Positions 18,522 through 27,208 are shown, counted from the first letter of the stretch. The stretch is DNA of 64,000 nucleotides from Neorhizobium sp. NCHU2750 (GCF_003597675.1 NZ_CP030827.1:992001-1056000), one strand, 5' to 3'. A program made the numbers and translations. Notes: generated by a model not told the origin, from the letters alone.

Positions 18522-19961
18522 TCAGGCGGTCGCAGCCTCCGCCGGGCCCGAGCGGCGGCGGCGCCAGAGCCAGACGATGATGGCGAGAACGACCACCGCT
18601 CCGGCCGCGCCCGCAGCGATGCCGATCCGGGCAAGCATCACCAGATTGGAAGCCGGCCCGCCATTGCGGATCACCTGCACGTCGTCCGGGGTCACGGTGA
18701 GCCCGGCATTGCCGTAATCCTTCATCAGGTAGTTGGCGAGCGAGGCCACCTCGCTGTTGGAGAGCGACACGGTGGCATTCGTCTGGTCGCCGAAGGGCGG
18801 CATGAACACATGGCCCTTCTCGGTGTCGCGGTCCACGCCATTGAGGATCGCCGCCACGACATTGGTCGGATTGCTCGCGCCGGTCGCCGCATTGTGGAAC
18901 AGGCTCGGATAATAGCCGTCCGCGGTGCCCTGTCCGTTATAGCCGTGGCAGGAGGCGCAATTGGCGGTGAAGATCTGGGCTCCCGCGTCGGCGCCCTTCA
19001 TACCCTCGGCGAAACTTTCCCCGCGGAAGGCGGAAAGGTCGTTACCCGCCTTGCCCTGGTCGAAGCGCGACGGGCCGGACGCCTGGCCGGCATCGGCCGA
19101 AGGCACGCTGCGGATATAGGTGGCGATCGCATTGAGATCGGTATCGGTCAGATGCTGGAAGGAATAGCTGATCGCCTCCGCCATGCTGCCGGCCGCTTGC
19201 GCTCTCGTGTCGAGGCGACCGGTCTTCAGATAGGTCACCAGATCCTCTTGGCTCCACGAGCCGATGCCATGGACTTTGTCATTGGTGATGTTGGGCGCAT
19301 ACCACGGGCCGACTTGGGCGCCGGTCAGGTTGAGGCTCTTGTCTTCCTGCATCAGCGGGCCACGCGGCGTGTGGCAGGTGCTGCAATGGGCTGCCCCCTC
19401 GGCCAGATATTTGCCGCGGTTCCATTCCGCTGACTGGTTCGGGTCATCGGCATGCACCGCATTCGGGCGGAACAGCAGGTTCCAGCCCATCATCGAGGCA
19501 CGGATATTCATCGGAAAGGGCAGGCTTGTTTCCGGCGCCTTCTCATCCACCGGCGCGACACCCTGCATGAAATAGGCGTAGAGCGCGTGGATATCCTCGT
19601 CGGTCATCGCCGAATAGGAGACATAGGGCATGGCCGGGTAGAGGTTGGCTCCATCTGCGCGCACGCCGCGGCGCACCGCATCGGAAAACTGAGCTTCGCT
19701 GTAATTGCCGATGCCGAACTGCTTCGACGGCGTGATGTTGGTCGACATGATCGTGCCGACCGGTGAGGCGAGCGGCAGCCCGCCAGCCATCGGCTTGCCG
19801 CCCTCATGGTTGGTGTGGCAGGCCATGCAGTCGGATGCGGTGGCGAGATAGTGGCCCTTGTCGATCAGCTCCTTGGAGAATTCCTGGGCGGAGGCCGAAG
19901 AAAGGGCGGCAAATGCCAATGGCAGGGCAAGCGCAAGTGTCGTGACGGTCTTCATGATCAT
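18522..19961 (-). CDS. Triheme cytochrome c subunit of a membrane sugar/alcohol dehydrogenase
   Basis: A 479-residue periplasmic cytochrome c. A signal peptide covers about residues 1-25 (ending SSASAQ). Three CxxCH heme motifs are visible at Cys45 (CMACH), Cys193 (CSTCH) and Cys335 (CASCH), the layout of the gluconate 2-dehydrogenase and alcohol dehydrogenase cytochrome subunits. A C-terminal helix at about 440-465 followed by Arg residues anchors it in the membrane. It would pass electrons from the FAD subunit to ubiquinone. The start ATG overlaps the flavoprotein stop as ATGA. Confidence 0.93.
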   Translation of the reverse strand: MIMKTVTTLALALPLAFAALSSASAQEFSKELIDKGHYLATASDCMACHTNHEGGKPMAGGLPLASPVGTIMSTNITPSKQFGIGNYSEAQFSDAVRRGVRADGANLYPAMPYVSYSAMTDEDIHALYAYFMQGVAPVDEKAPETSLPFPMNIRASMMGWNLLFRPNAVHADDPNQSAEWNRGKYLAEGAAHCSTCHTPRGPLMQEDKSLNLTGAQVGPWYAPNITNDKVHGIGSWSQEDLVTYLKTGRLDTRAQAAGSMAEAISYSFQHLTDTDLNAIATYIRSVPSADAGQASGPSRFDQGKAGNDLSAFRGESFAEGMKGADAGAQIFTANCASCHGYNGQGTADGYYPSLFHNAATGASNPTNVVAAILNGVDRDTEKGHVFMPPFGDQTNATVSLSNSEVASLANYLMKDYGNAGLTVTPDDVQVIRNGGPASNLVMLARIGIAAGAAGAVVVLAIIVWLWRRRRSGPAEAATA

Positions 19962-21592
19962 GCACCCCGCATCTGGTCGACGATCGCGTCCGCCGCCTTG
20001 AGCGCCAGCGCCGTCATGGTGATGGTGCTGTTGCCGCAGGCCGTCGATGCCATGGCGCCACCGCCGGGAATGAACAGGTTCTCGTGGTCATGCGCGCGGC
20101 AATCGATATCGACGACCGAGTTCGACGCATCGCGGCCCATGATCGTGCCGCCCATGATGTGCTTGCTGTTGGCGAATTTCGCGCTGATCTTGACGTCGGT
20201 CGCGCCCATCGCATCGGCAATCTGCTTGCCGATCGGCTGGGAATAGGTGTCCCAAGACTTGCGCACGTAATCGCCGACATCATAGTGGATCGATGGCTTC
20301 GGCAGGCCGAGCCAGTCCTTCTTGTCCGATAGCGTCAGGCGGTTGTCTGGATTGGCGAGGATTTCGTGCGCGGCGACGATATCGGCCGTGCAGGCGGTCA
20401 TCCGGCGGATCTCTTCGTCCAGCGCCTTGCCGACGAGCCCCTTCTTCAGCGCCGCGAAGGTGACGAAGCGGTTGCGGCCGAAATTGTTGTAGCGGAAATA
20501 GGCGCCGGCATGTTCGGAGCGGAACGCGCCCTGCGACGTCTCCATGATCCCCGAATTGACGACCGGGCCGAGACCCGACCAGAAGGGCTCCTTGGTGGTG
20601 ACCGTAAATGTGCGGGCCGGATGGTCCATCATGTTGCGGCCGACCTGGTCGGAGGAGTTGGCTACGCCGTTCGGGTTGCGCTCGTCCGTCGACATCAGGA
20701 GCAGTTTCGGGTTTTCAAGACCGTTGCAGGCGAGCACGAAGAGCTTGCCGGTGATCCGGTGCGTCTCCTTGTGCTGGTCGAGATAGTGGACCGCCTCGAT
20801 CTTGTTCTGCGCCGATGTCTCGACCTTGTAGACGACGGAATCGACAAGCAGCGTCACGCCCTTCCTTTCCAGCCGGGCAAGCGAGCTTTCAGCATCGTAT
20901 TTGGCGCCGACGGGACAGACGGGAACGCAATTATTGTTGGCGCAGCAGGCAGGCCGACCGTCATAGGGCATGCCGCTGTTGCGCGCCTGCGCGACCGGGA
21001 TATTGGTATAGCCGAGCGTCTTGACGACTTCGGTGAACTTCTGTTCGCCCGGCGAGAACGGCAAGGCCGGCATCGGGTAGGCCGCCGAGCGGGCACCCGT
21101 CTGCGGCCATTGCAGCGCCCGGTCGGAGGGGCCGCAAATGCCGAGCTTGTGCTCAGTGCGGACGTAATAGGGCTCCAGCGTCTCGTAGTCGAAGGCCCAG
21201 TCGCGGCCGACGCCATATAGCGAGTGGAGGCGCATGTCCTCCGGCGTCAGGCGCCAGGAGGTTCCCGCCCAGTGCCAGGTCGAGCCGCCGGCATAGCGGA
21301 TGAAGGTCTGGTCATAGGCATCGGGACCGGTGAACTGCAGATAGGCGGCATCCCCCTTTTCGGCGCCGGTCGGATGCGGCGCCCAAGGGCGCGGCGGATA
21401 GGCGACGGACGTATCGCCCTTCACGCCGAGCGGCGCATTGCGCCAGTTCTCGACCACTTCCGCACGGGTGACGCGCGGGCCGGCCTCGATCATCAGCACG
21501 GAATGGCCTTGATCGATGAGTTGCTCGGCAATCACGACGCCGACAACGCCCGTTCCGACGATGACGACGTCGGCACTGTTCTTGGTAACCAT
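19958..21592 (-). CDS. GMC-family FAD-dependent sugar dehydrogenase, catalytic subunit
   Basis: A 544-residue GMC oxidoreductase. The FAD-binding motif is VIVGTGVVG at residues 10-18. Cysteines at 216, 217, 222 and 226 (in ACCANNNCVPVCPVGAKYD) form the cluster motif that binds a 3Fe-4S centre in bacterial FAD-glucose, gluconate and sorbitol dehydrogenases. The C-terminal region GNSTITMTALAL is typical of the family. With the small and triheme cytochrome subunits it oxidises a sugar or sugar acid in the periplasm; substrate cannot be read. The start at 21592 (MVTKNSADVV) excludes 26 unconserved residues. Confidence 0.93.
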   Translation of the reverse strand: MVTKNSADVVIVGTGVVGVVIAEQLIDQGHSVLMIEAGPRVTRAEVVENWRNAPLGVKGDTSVAYPPRPWAPHPTGAEKGDAAYLQFTGPDAYDQTFIRYAGGSTWHWAGTSWRLTPEDMRLHSLYGVGRDWAFDYETLEPYYVRTEHKLGICGPSDRALQWPQTGARSAAYPMPALPFSPGEQKFTEVVKTLGYTNIPVAQARNSGMPYDGRPACCANNNCVPVCPVGAKYDAESSLARLERKGVTLLVDSVVYKVETSAQNKIEAVHYLDQHKETHRITGKLFVLACNGLENPKLLLMSTDERNPNGVANSSDQVGRNMMDHPARTFTVTTKEPFWSGLGPVVNSGIMETSQGAFRSEHAGAYFRYNNFGRNRFVTFAALKKGLVGKALDEEIRRMTACTADIVAAHEILANPDNRLTLSDKKDWLGLPKPSIHYDVGDYVRKSWDTYSQPIGKQIADAMGATDVKISAKFANSKHIMGGTIMGRDASNSVVDIDCRAHDHENLFIPGGGAMASTACGNSTITMTALALKAADAIVDQMRGA

Positions 21593-21621
21593 TGGGATAA
21601 GACTTTTCTCGGCTGATGTGT

Positions 21622-22170
21622 TCAGAAACGCGGCATCGGGGCGGATAGCGGCACGTTGGGTCGTGTCCACAGGTTAGGCCCGGAGAACCCGTAGGAGGGG
21701 ATGGTGACGACGTCGCTCGTCGTCTTGAAGGTCAGCGCCTCTTCATAGGTAAAGACGGCTGCATCCCGCTTTTCGGAGGAACAGCCGGAATACCAGGCGA
21801 AGATCACCCAATGGGCAAAGTCCTTCAGTTCGCCATCCGGAATGTCGGCGAAGAAATCCTCGACCTGCGATCCGTTCTTCTTCTCGGCAATGGCGATGAT
21901 CGCGTCGAGCATCTGCGCCAGGTTCTGGTGCTGGGTCGTCGCCGTCTCGGTGATGCGCGCCCCGACAGCCGGGTTGAGATCGTGGTTGATCAGCAGGCCG
22001 GACAATTTCATGAACCGCTCCTGCATGCCGCTGTCGACGGCGGCGAGCGAGGCGGTGGGACAGAGCGATGCCGCCATCGTCCCGGCAAACAGGGTTACAC
22101 CGCCGAGCAGCAGGCCGCGCCGCGACAGCAACGGCATGTCGATCCGATGTCTTGATTGATTACGCATCAT
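21622..22170 (-). CDS. Small (gamma) subunit of the FAD sugar dehydrogenase complex
   Basis: A 182-residue protein with a twin-arginine signal (LSRRGLLLGGVTLFAGTMAA), consistent with export of the folded complex carrying the FAD subunit, which lacks its own signal. The rest matches the small subunit family of sorbitol/gluconate dehydrogenase (FAHWVIFAWYSGC region, then YEEALTFKTTSDVVTIPSYG at the end). The start is set at 22170, behind AAGGA; in-frame ATGs also occur at 22182 and 22200. It heads the three-gene operon, 29 bases before the catalytic subunit. Confidence 0.88.
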   Translation of the reverse strand: MMRNQSRHRIDMPLLSRRGLLLGGVTLFAGTMAASLCPTASLAAVDSGMQERFMKLSGLLINHDLNPAVGARITETATTQHQNLAQMLDAIIAIAEKKNGSQVEDFFADIPDGELKDFAHWVIFAWYSGCSSEKRDAAVFTYEEALTFKTTSDVVTIPSYGFSGPNLWTRPNVPLSAPMPRF

Positions 22171-22421
22171 GTTCCTTGCCATGGAAAGGGGGAGGCGCAT
22201 GCCTCGGGTTTGGAGCTTTCCGACGATGCTGGCGCGTTGTATGTGCTGGAAGCGTCAGGCAGGATCCCGTGCAGCACCGCAAGTGTCGGTGCTTTGATGT
22301 CCGTCGGAGCGTGATAGGGAGGAAAGGCGCCAGTATCGGTCATGCAAGGGTTACACAGGAATTGGGATGACAGCTTTTGCCGCGGTGATAGGCCGCACCT
22401 GCCTGCCCAAAAATAGTTGGA
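22171..22421. other. Intergenic control region of the sugar dehydrogenase operon
   Basis: About 250 bases between the small-subunit start and the MarR operator hold no convincing gene. They should contain the minus-strand promoter of the dehydrogenase operon; no clear -35/-10 pair was identified. Confidence 0.5.
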
Positions 22422-22438
22422 TAGCTGATTATCAGCTA
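22422..22438. promoter_or_regulatory. Palindromic MarR-type operator
   Basis: TAGCTGAT at 22422-22429 and ATCAGCTA at 22431-22438 form a perfect 17-base palindrome with a single central base. It lies 42 bases upstream of the marR start. A second imperfect inverted repeat, ATTGA/TCAAT, lies at about 22447-22462. Both suit binding of a MarR dimer controlling itself and the divergent dehydrogenase operon. Confidence 0.72.
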
Positions 22439-22479
22439 CGCCACTAATTGATGATTGTCAATTTGATTGAGGAGGCGAT

Positions 22480-22932
22480 TTGGCCGTGAAGTTGACTGCC
22501 GATTACATGCTGAATACCCACGGGATCCTGCTTCGGCGCTGCCAGCAGGTGGCGCAGGCTCTGTTCATGGAGGAGGCGAGGGATCTGGATTTCTCCCCGA
22601 CTCAGTTCAGCGCGCTGGCGTTCATCGATATCGAGCCGGGCATTCACCAGAACCGGCTTGGCGAACAGATCGCCCTCGATCGTTCTTCCGTGACGAAATG
22701 TGCTGAAATTCTGGAGGAGCGTGGCCTGATCCGCCGCGAGGTCGACCGCAAGGACAAGCGGGCCCGGCTGCTGTTCATCACCCCGGAGGGGGAACTCATG
22801 CTCGAACAGGTCCGCGCCGCGGCGGCAAGAGCCCGAAGCCGCATCGAAAGCGCCATGGGGGCAGGGGAGTTTGCCACGTTCCTCAAGAACATGAAGGCTT
22901 TCAGCGAGATATTGGACAAGGCGCCTGTGTGA
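22480..22932 (+). CDS. MarR-family transcriptional regulator
   Basis: A 150-residue winged-helix regulator. The recognition region is LGEQIALDRSSVTKCAEILEERGLI and the wing carries REVDRKDKRARLLFIT, the MarR D-x-R-DxR signature. Translation begins at TTG 22480 or GTG 22486 behind GGAGG; GTG has the longer spacing. It is divergent from the sugar dehydrogenase operon, separated by a region containing a perfect palindrome, so it probably represses that operon until a substrate-related ligand is bound. Confidence 0.9.
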   Translation: MAVKLTADYMLNTHGILLRRCQQVAQALFMEEARDLDFSPTQFSALAFIDIEPGIHQNRLGEQIALDRSSVTKCAEILEERGLIRREVDRKDKRARLLFITPEGELMLEQVRAAAARARSRIESAMGAGEFATFLKNMKAFSEILDKAPV

Positions 22933-22977
22933 CCGGCAGCTTGCAGGCCTTGTCTCCTGCTTCGGCCTTAAATGGTC

Positions 22978-23340
22978 TCAGGCGACGCTACGCAGGTCGA
23001 AATCCACCCGGATCACGTCATAGGGTACGTGAATGCGACCCTCGTCATTGACCTCGATAAAGCCCCATTCGATGAGCGGCACGACGTCTTCGTGGACACG
23101 CTTGAGATCACGGCCAAGGGCTGTCGCCAGAGCGCGGTAGGTTGAGGAGCCGATCGTCTGCAGCATTTCGACCAGAGCCCAGCGTTTCGGCGTCAACACA
23201 GAGAAAAGCTGCTCGGGCGAAGAGAAGCTGAAGATATGCTCCTGTTCCTCACCGGAGGTCAACGCCGCCAGGAAACCAGCTGCGGCACTACGCAGTGTTG
23301 TCTCGTCGTTGCGTTCAATTCTGACAATCGCCTTGGTCAT
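22978..23340 (-). CDS. Helix-turn-helix antitoxin of a TumE-type TA pair
   Basis: A 120-residue protein with a winged-helix-like segment: LTPKRWALVEMLQTIGSSTYRALATALGRD, then HEDVVPLIEWGFIEVNDEGRIHV. This is the small DNA-binding partner commonly found next to TumE-family toxins. Its start overlaps the toxin stop as ATGA, giving toxin-first order and coupled translation. Expected role: neutralise the toxin and repress the operon. It ends 46 bases from the convergent marR gene. Function is inferred from family and position. Confidence 0.75.
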   Translation of the reverse strand: MTKAIVRIERNDETTLRSAAAGFLAALTSGEEQEHIFSFSSPEQLFSVLTPKRWALVEMLQTIGSSTYRALATALGRDLKRVHEDVVPLIEWGFIEVNDEGRIHVPYDVIRVDFDLRSVA

Positions 23341-23627
23341 CGGCCTCGCTGCCTCCTGACATGCACATCTTCCAGAAAATCTGCGATCAGTTTTTCCATG
23401 GTCGAAAACTGGTAATTCTCTTCTCGCCCATGAATATGCCTGTGGTCGCCTTTGCCCCTCTCGTTGTCGTAAGCGACAAGCCGCTCTCCGTCTCGGCCAT
23501 AGAACAGCCTGTATTTATAACCGTGCTGACTACCCGGGACGGGCGCGGGCACTTTCCAGACCACCATTTCCACAATGGCGCCGTCGGTAAGAATGCTTTT
23601 CGACCGATAAAGCAGTTGCGCCTTCAT
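23337..23627 (-). CDS. TumE family toxin
   Basis: A 96-residue protein of the TumE toxin family. Visible family features are MVVWKVPAPVPGSQHGYKYR, LVAYDNERGKGDHRH and the C-terminal IADFLEDV. The start is placed at MKAQLLYRSK (23627), the usual family N-terminus; an in-frame ATG 12 codons upstream also exists. The chosen start codon lies inside a perfect 38-base inverted repeat. The gene lies 55 bases downstream of dnaB on the same strand and overlaps its antitoxin. The biochemical target is not established from sequence. Confidence 0.8.
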   Translation of the reverse strand: MKAQLLYRSKSILTDGAIVEMVVWKVPAPVPGSQHGYKYRLFYGRDGERLVAYDNERGKGDHRHIHGREENYQFSTMEKLIADFLEDVHVRRQRGR

Positions 23628-23655
23628 GTTGGCGATAATGCCAACATGAAGGCGC
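23618..23655. promoter_or_regulatory. Perfect 16-bp-arm inverted repeat over the tumE start codon
   Basis: GCGCCTTCATGTTGGC at 23618-23633 is the exact complement of 23640-23655, with spacer GATAAT. The tumE start codon is at 23625-23627, within one arm. As DNA it could be a TA operator; as RNA it would form a very stable hairpin hiding the initiation site, or serve as a 3' hairpin for dnaB (no T-run follows). Confidence 0.8.
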
Positions 23656-23682
23656 TCTGTCAAAACCGCATGATCTTATCGC

Positions 23683-25185
23683 TCAATGCTCTTCGTATTG
23701 CGTGAAGCTCGGCTCGGCGAGGTCGCCGAAGCGGGTGAATTCGGACATGAAGGCGAGCTTGACGGTGCCGGTCGGTCCGTGGCGCTGCTTGGCGATGATC
23801 ACGTCCGCCGTGCCCTTCACCTTGTCCATATGCGCTTCCCATTCCGGATATTTCGGATCGGAAATATCGCGCGGCTCCATGTTCTTGACGTAATATTCCT
23901 CGCGGAACACGAACAGCACCACGTCGGCGTCCTGCTCGATCGAACCGGATTCACGCAGGTCGGAAAGCTGCGGGCGCTTGTCTTCGCGGCTTTCGACGCC
24001 GCGTGACAGCTGTGACAGCGCGATGATCGGCACGTTGAGTTCCTTGCCGAGCGCTTTCAGACCCGTAGTGATCTGGGTGATTTCCTGCACGCGGTTTTCA
24101 CCGGATTTGCCGGAGCCGGTCATCAGCTGGATATAGTCCACCACCAGGCAGTCGAGGCCGCGCTGGCGCTTCAGCCGGCGGGCACGGGCGGAAAGCTGGG
24201 CAATCGAGATACCACCGGTCTGGTCGATGAACAGCGGCACCTTCTGCATCATCTGGGAGCAGGCGACGAGCTTTTCGAAATCGGCCTCGGTAATGTCACC
24301 GCGGCGGATTTTTGACGAGGAGACTTCCGTCTGCTCGGAAATGATACGGGTGGCGAGCTGTTCGGACGACATTTCGAGCGAATAGAAGCCCACCACGCCG
24401 CCGTTCTTGGCCTTGAATGATCCGTCCGGATTGACGTCCGGTTCGTAGGAAGCGGCAATGTTATAGGCGATATTGGTGGCAAGCGAGGTCTTGCCCATGC
24501 CGGGGCGTCCCGCAAGCACGATCAAGTCGGAACGCTGCAACCCGCCCATCTTGGCATCAAGCGACATGATGCCGGTCGAAATGCCGGAAAGCGAGCCATC
24601 GCGTTCGAAGGCCTGTCCCGCCATGTCGATCGCAAGCGCCACCGCGTCGTTGAACGACTGGAAACCGCCATCGTAGCGGCCGGTTTCGGCCAGTTCGAAC
24701 AGGCGCCGTTCGGTATCCTCGATCTGGCTCTGCGGCGGCATGTCGAGCGGCGCGTCATAGGCAATGTTGACGACATCCTCGCCGATGGTGATCAGCGCCC
24801 GGCGCAGCGCCAGATCGTAGATCGCCCGGCCATAATCCTCCGCGTTGATGATTGACACGGCATTGGCGGCAAGGCGCGCGAGATATTGCGCCACCGTCAG
24901 GTCGCCCACCTTGTCGTCGGCCGGCAGGAAGGTTTTCAGCGTGATCGGGTTCGCCGTCTTGCCCATGCGGATGATGTCGCCGGCAACCTCGTAGATCTTC
25001 CGGTGAAGCGGTTCGTAGAGATGCGGCGGCTTCAAAAAGTCCGAAACACGGTAATAGGCGTCGTTGTTGACCAGGATCGCGCCGAGCAGCGCCTGTTCTG
25101 CCTCGATATTGTTCGGCGCCTCGCGATAGTGCGGCGCCGCATCCTTGTTGCTGAGGGAGGCTACGTTGCGCGCGACTTCGTTCAT
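23683..25185 (-). CDS. dnaB: Replicative DNA helicase DnaB
   Basis: A 500-residue hexameric helicase that unwinds DNA ahead of the replication fork; essential. The N-terminal DnaB domain starts at APHYREAPNNIEAEQALLGA. The RecA-like C-terminal domain has Walker A AGRPGMGKTSLA, Walker B-type DCLVVDYIQLM and the arginine-finger region LSQLSRGVESREDKRPQLSD. Length and motifs are normal. Two DnaA-box-like sequences lie about 86 bases upstream of its start. A toxin-antitoxin pair follows on the same strand. Confidence 0.97.
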   Translation of the reverse strand: MNEVARNVASLSNKDAAPHYREAPNNIEAEQALLGAILVNNDAYYRVSDFLKPPHLYEPLHRKIYEVAGDIIRMGKTANPITLKTFLPADDKVGDLTVAQYLARLAANAVSIINAEDYGRAIYDLALRRALITIGEDVVNIAYDAPLDMPPQSQIEDTERRLFELAETGRYDGGFQSFNDAVALAIDMAGQAFERDGSLSGISTGIMSLDAKMGGLQRSDLIVLAGRPGMGKTSLATNIAYNIAASYEPDVNPDGSFKAKNGGVVGFYSLEMSSEQLATRIISEQTEVSSSKIRRGDITEADFEKLVACSQMMQKVPLFIDQTGGISIAQLSARARRLKRQRGLDCLVVDYIQLMTGSGKSGENRVQEITQITTGLKALGKELNVPIIALSQLSRGVESREDKRPQLSDLRESGSIEQDADVVLFVFREEYYVKNMEPRDISDPKYPEWEAHMDKVKGTADVIIAKQRHGPTGTVKLAFMSEFTRFGDLAEPSFTQYEEH

Positions 25186-25437
25186 GATCTTCTACCCGTC
25201 CTGTCCATTCAAGATGCCGGTTCTAGTCACAAGTGACGCGTCCCGAAACCGCGCATTTTGCCTTGGGATGTTACCCACAGCTATCCACAGAGGACGCCAT
25301 ATACGCGAAACAAAAAAGCCAATGAAGCGACAAATCCGGTTGACTGTGCCCATCGAGGACCGTGTCGAAATGAGTGGCGCAATGTGGGCGCGACTCGCCG
25401 GAACGATCCTCATCATAGCGATAAAAAGAGACAAAAA
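25186..25437. other. dnaB upstream region
   Basis: About 250 non-coding bases between the rplI terminator and the dnaB start. They must carry the dnaB promoter on the minus strand. The only notable motif is the pair of DnaA-box-like 9-mers at 25271-25289. Confidence 0.5.
25271..25289 (+). promoter_or_regulatory. Tandem DnaA-box-like 9-mers upstream of dnaB
   Basis: TTACCCACA (25271-25279) and CTATCCACA (25281-25289) each differ by one base from the consensus DnaA box TTATCCACA. They are in the same orientation, one helical turn apart. Confidence 0.45.
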
Positions 25438-25464
25438 AACGCCCGGCCTTGAAAGCCGGGCGTT
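25432..25464 (-). terminator. Intrinsic terminator of the rpsF-rpsR-DUF2232-rplI operon
   Basis: AACGCCCGGC at 25438-25447 pairs perfectly with GCCGGGCGTT at 25455-25464. On the minus strand a run of seven T residues follows. It lies 27 bases after the rplI stop. Confidence 0.88.
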
Positions 25465-25491
25465 CTCGCAGACGATACTGCGAAACGTCGA

Positions 25492-26067
25492 TTACTCGTC
25501 GTCGCCGTCGCGGTCGGCTTCCGGATCGAAGAAGTCTTCCGGACGCAGTGCATCTTCGTCGACGCCGTAGATGGCGTCAGCCGAGGTGAGGCTTTCGCCG
25601 GCAGCCTGGCGTTCTGCTTCTTCAGCCGAACGGGCAACGTTGACCGAGATCTGGATCTCGACTTCGGCATGCAGGTGCAGGGTGACTTCGTGCAGGCCGA
25701 TGGCCTTGATCGGGTGGTTCAGGTCGACCTGGTTACGGTTGATGTTGAAGCCTTCGGCAGCCAGTGCGTCCATGACGTCGCGTGCAGCAACAGAACCGTA
25801 GAGCTGGCCGGTTTCGCCAGCCGAACGGACGATGACGAAGGTCTTGCCGGCAAGAGCGTCGGCAACCGTCTGGGCTTCGCCCTTGCGCTCGAGGTTACGG
25901 GCTTCGAGCGTTGCGCGCTCGGATTCGAAACGCTTCTTGTTGGCGTCGTTGGCGCGCAGCGCCTTGCCGAGCGGCAGCAGGAAGTTACGGGCATAACCGT
26001 CGCGAACCTTGACGACTTCGCCCATCTGGCCGAGCTTCGGTACGCGTTCAAGCAGGATAACTTGCAT
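25492..26067 (-). CDS. rplI: 50S ribosomal protein L9
   Basis: A 191-residue ribosomal protein. The N-terminal rRNA-binding domain is [32 protein letters not shown], followed by the long helix and a second C-terminal rRNA-binding domain. It is longer than the E. coli protein because of an acidic tail ([15 protein letters not shown]) common in Rhizobiales. It is the last gene of the S6-S18-DUF2232-L9 cluster and is followed by a strong terminator. Confidence 0.97.
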   Translation of the reverse strand: MQVILLERVPKLGQMGEVVKVRDGYARNFLLPLGKALRANDANKKRFESERATLEARNLERKGEAQTVADALAGKTFVIVRSAGETGQLYGSVAARDVMDALAAEGFNINRNQVDLNHPIKAIGLHEVTLHLHAEVEIQISVNVARSAEEAERQAAGESLTSADAIYGVDEDALRPEDFFDPEADRDGDDE

Positions 26068-26088
26068 TCTAGAGTTCCTTTCTGATCT

Positions 26089-27084
26089 TCAAGTCTCTGA
26101 ATTGGTTGTATTCTGGTCCGAGCCGTTCTTGGTGTCCCCTTTGGCCGGCGTCAGCGCGATGGTCCGTCTCGTATCGACGAGACCGAGCACCAGGACGGCA
26201 AAGAGCGGAAGCACCATCACGGCGGATAGGTAGGCGAGGATAAGGGCCGGCAACCGCCAGTCCTTGCCCTTGGAATGGAAATGCAGCGCGGCATAGCCCG
26301 CCATGACGAAGCCCGCGCCGAACGTGCCGCAGATCGTCGCGCCGATCAGCGCCGGTACGCCACCGACGAAGGTCAGCACGATGCCGGCGAGGAAAACGAA
26401 GATCGCGTGGCGGTTCATCCTGAGCGCCGACGGCATGTCCTCGCGCGGGCGAAGCGCACGGCCAGAACGGGAGACGATGCGCACGGCAAAATAGAAGGCG
26501 GCGAACAGCAGGATCACCCAGATACCGCCCTGTACCATCGGCATGCCGAACAGCAGTGCGCGTTTCCACTGGGCGATCATGGCAGCGTCGATGGCGAGGG
26601 CCGGTTCCTGCGCCTGCAGCGCGGAAAACAGCGCATCGACCACCTGGCCGACAAGTTCCGGTCCATAACCGATGGCAATGCCGAAGACGATGATGGCGAT
26701 CGTCACCAGGCCGCACAGATGAAGCAGGATATCCGAAATCGGGTACCAGGCGACCAGATGGTCGGGACCGCCGAGTTCGGCTGCGGGACGCGCGAGGTTG
26801 GCAAGATGCGACAGCCAGCCGGCGGGGATAAGCGTCGCGACAGCCATTGTGATGGCAAAATAGAAGGATTGCGTCAGGGCAGCGCCAAGTATGGCGGCGG
26901 TTACGATGCCGGTGATCGCGGCAAGATTGCCCCAGCCGAGGCCGGCAATGAGAATGGGAAGTGCCGAAGCGGCAAACAGCACGGAAGCGAACGTCGACTG
27001 CGTGCCCGCACCCATCACGAGGAGGGTGGCAACGACGCCGGCCAGAATGCCGGTGGGCAGCACTGTTGAAATCTTGTTCGTCAC
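26089..27084 (-). CDS. DUF2232 domain polytopic membrane protein
   Basis: A 331-residue inner-membrane protein with about eight hydrophobic segments, matching the DUF2232 family regularly found between rpsR and rplI in alphaproteobacteria. The start is taken as GTG at 27084 (VTNKISTVLP); a TTG eight codons upstream is possible. Function is unknown; conservation within a ribosomal-protein operon suggests a housekeeping role. Twenty-one bases separate it from rplI. Confidence 0.85.
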   Translation of the reverse strand: MTNKISTVLPTGILAGVVATLLVMGAGTQSTFASVLFAASALPILIAGLGWGNLAAITGIVTAAILGAALTQSFYFAITMAVATLIPAGWLSHLANLARPAAELGGPDHLVAWYPISDILLHLCGLVTIAIIVFGIAIGYGPELVGQVVDALFSALQAQEPALAIDAAMIAQWKRALLFGMPMVQGGIWVILLFAAFYFAVRIVSRSGRALRPREDMPSALRMNRHAIFVFLAGIVLTFVGGVPALIGATICGTFGAGFVMAGYAALHFHSKGKDWRLPALILAYLSAVMVLPLFAVLVLGLVDTRRTIALTPAKGDTKNGSDQNTTNSET

Positions 27085-27208
27085 GGTCTCGCTGTCCTGC
27101 CAGATCAAGCAGTTAGGGGACGGGCCTGAATCACTTTGACAGGCACTTCATCCCCAACATGGGGTTTTGGGTTCGTTTCCGATCCGCGCCCAACGCGGAA
27201 GGGAGAAT

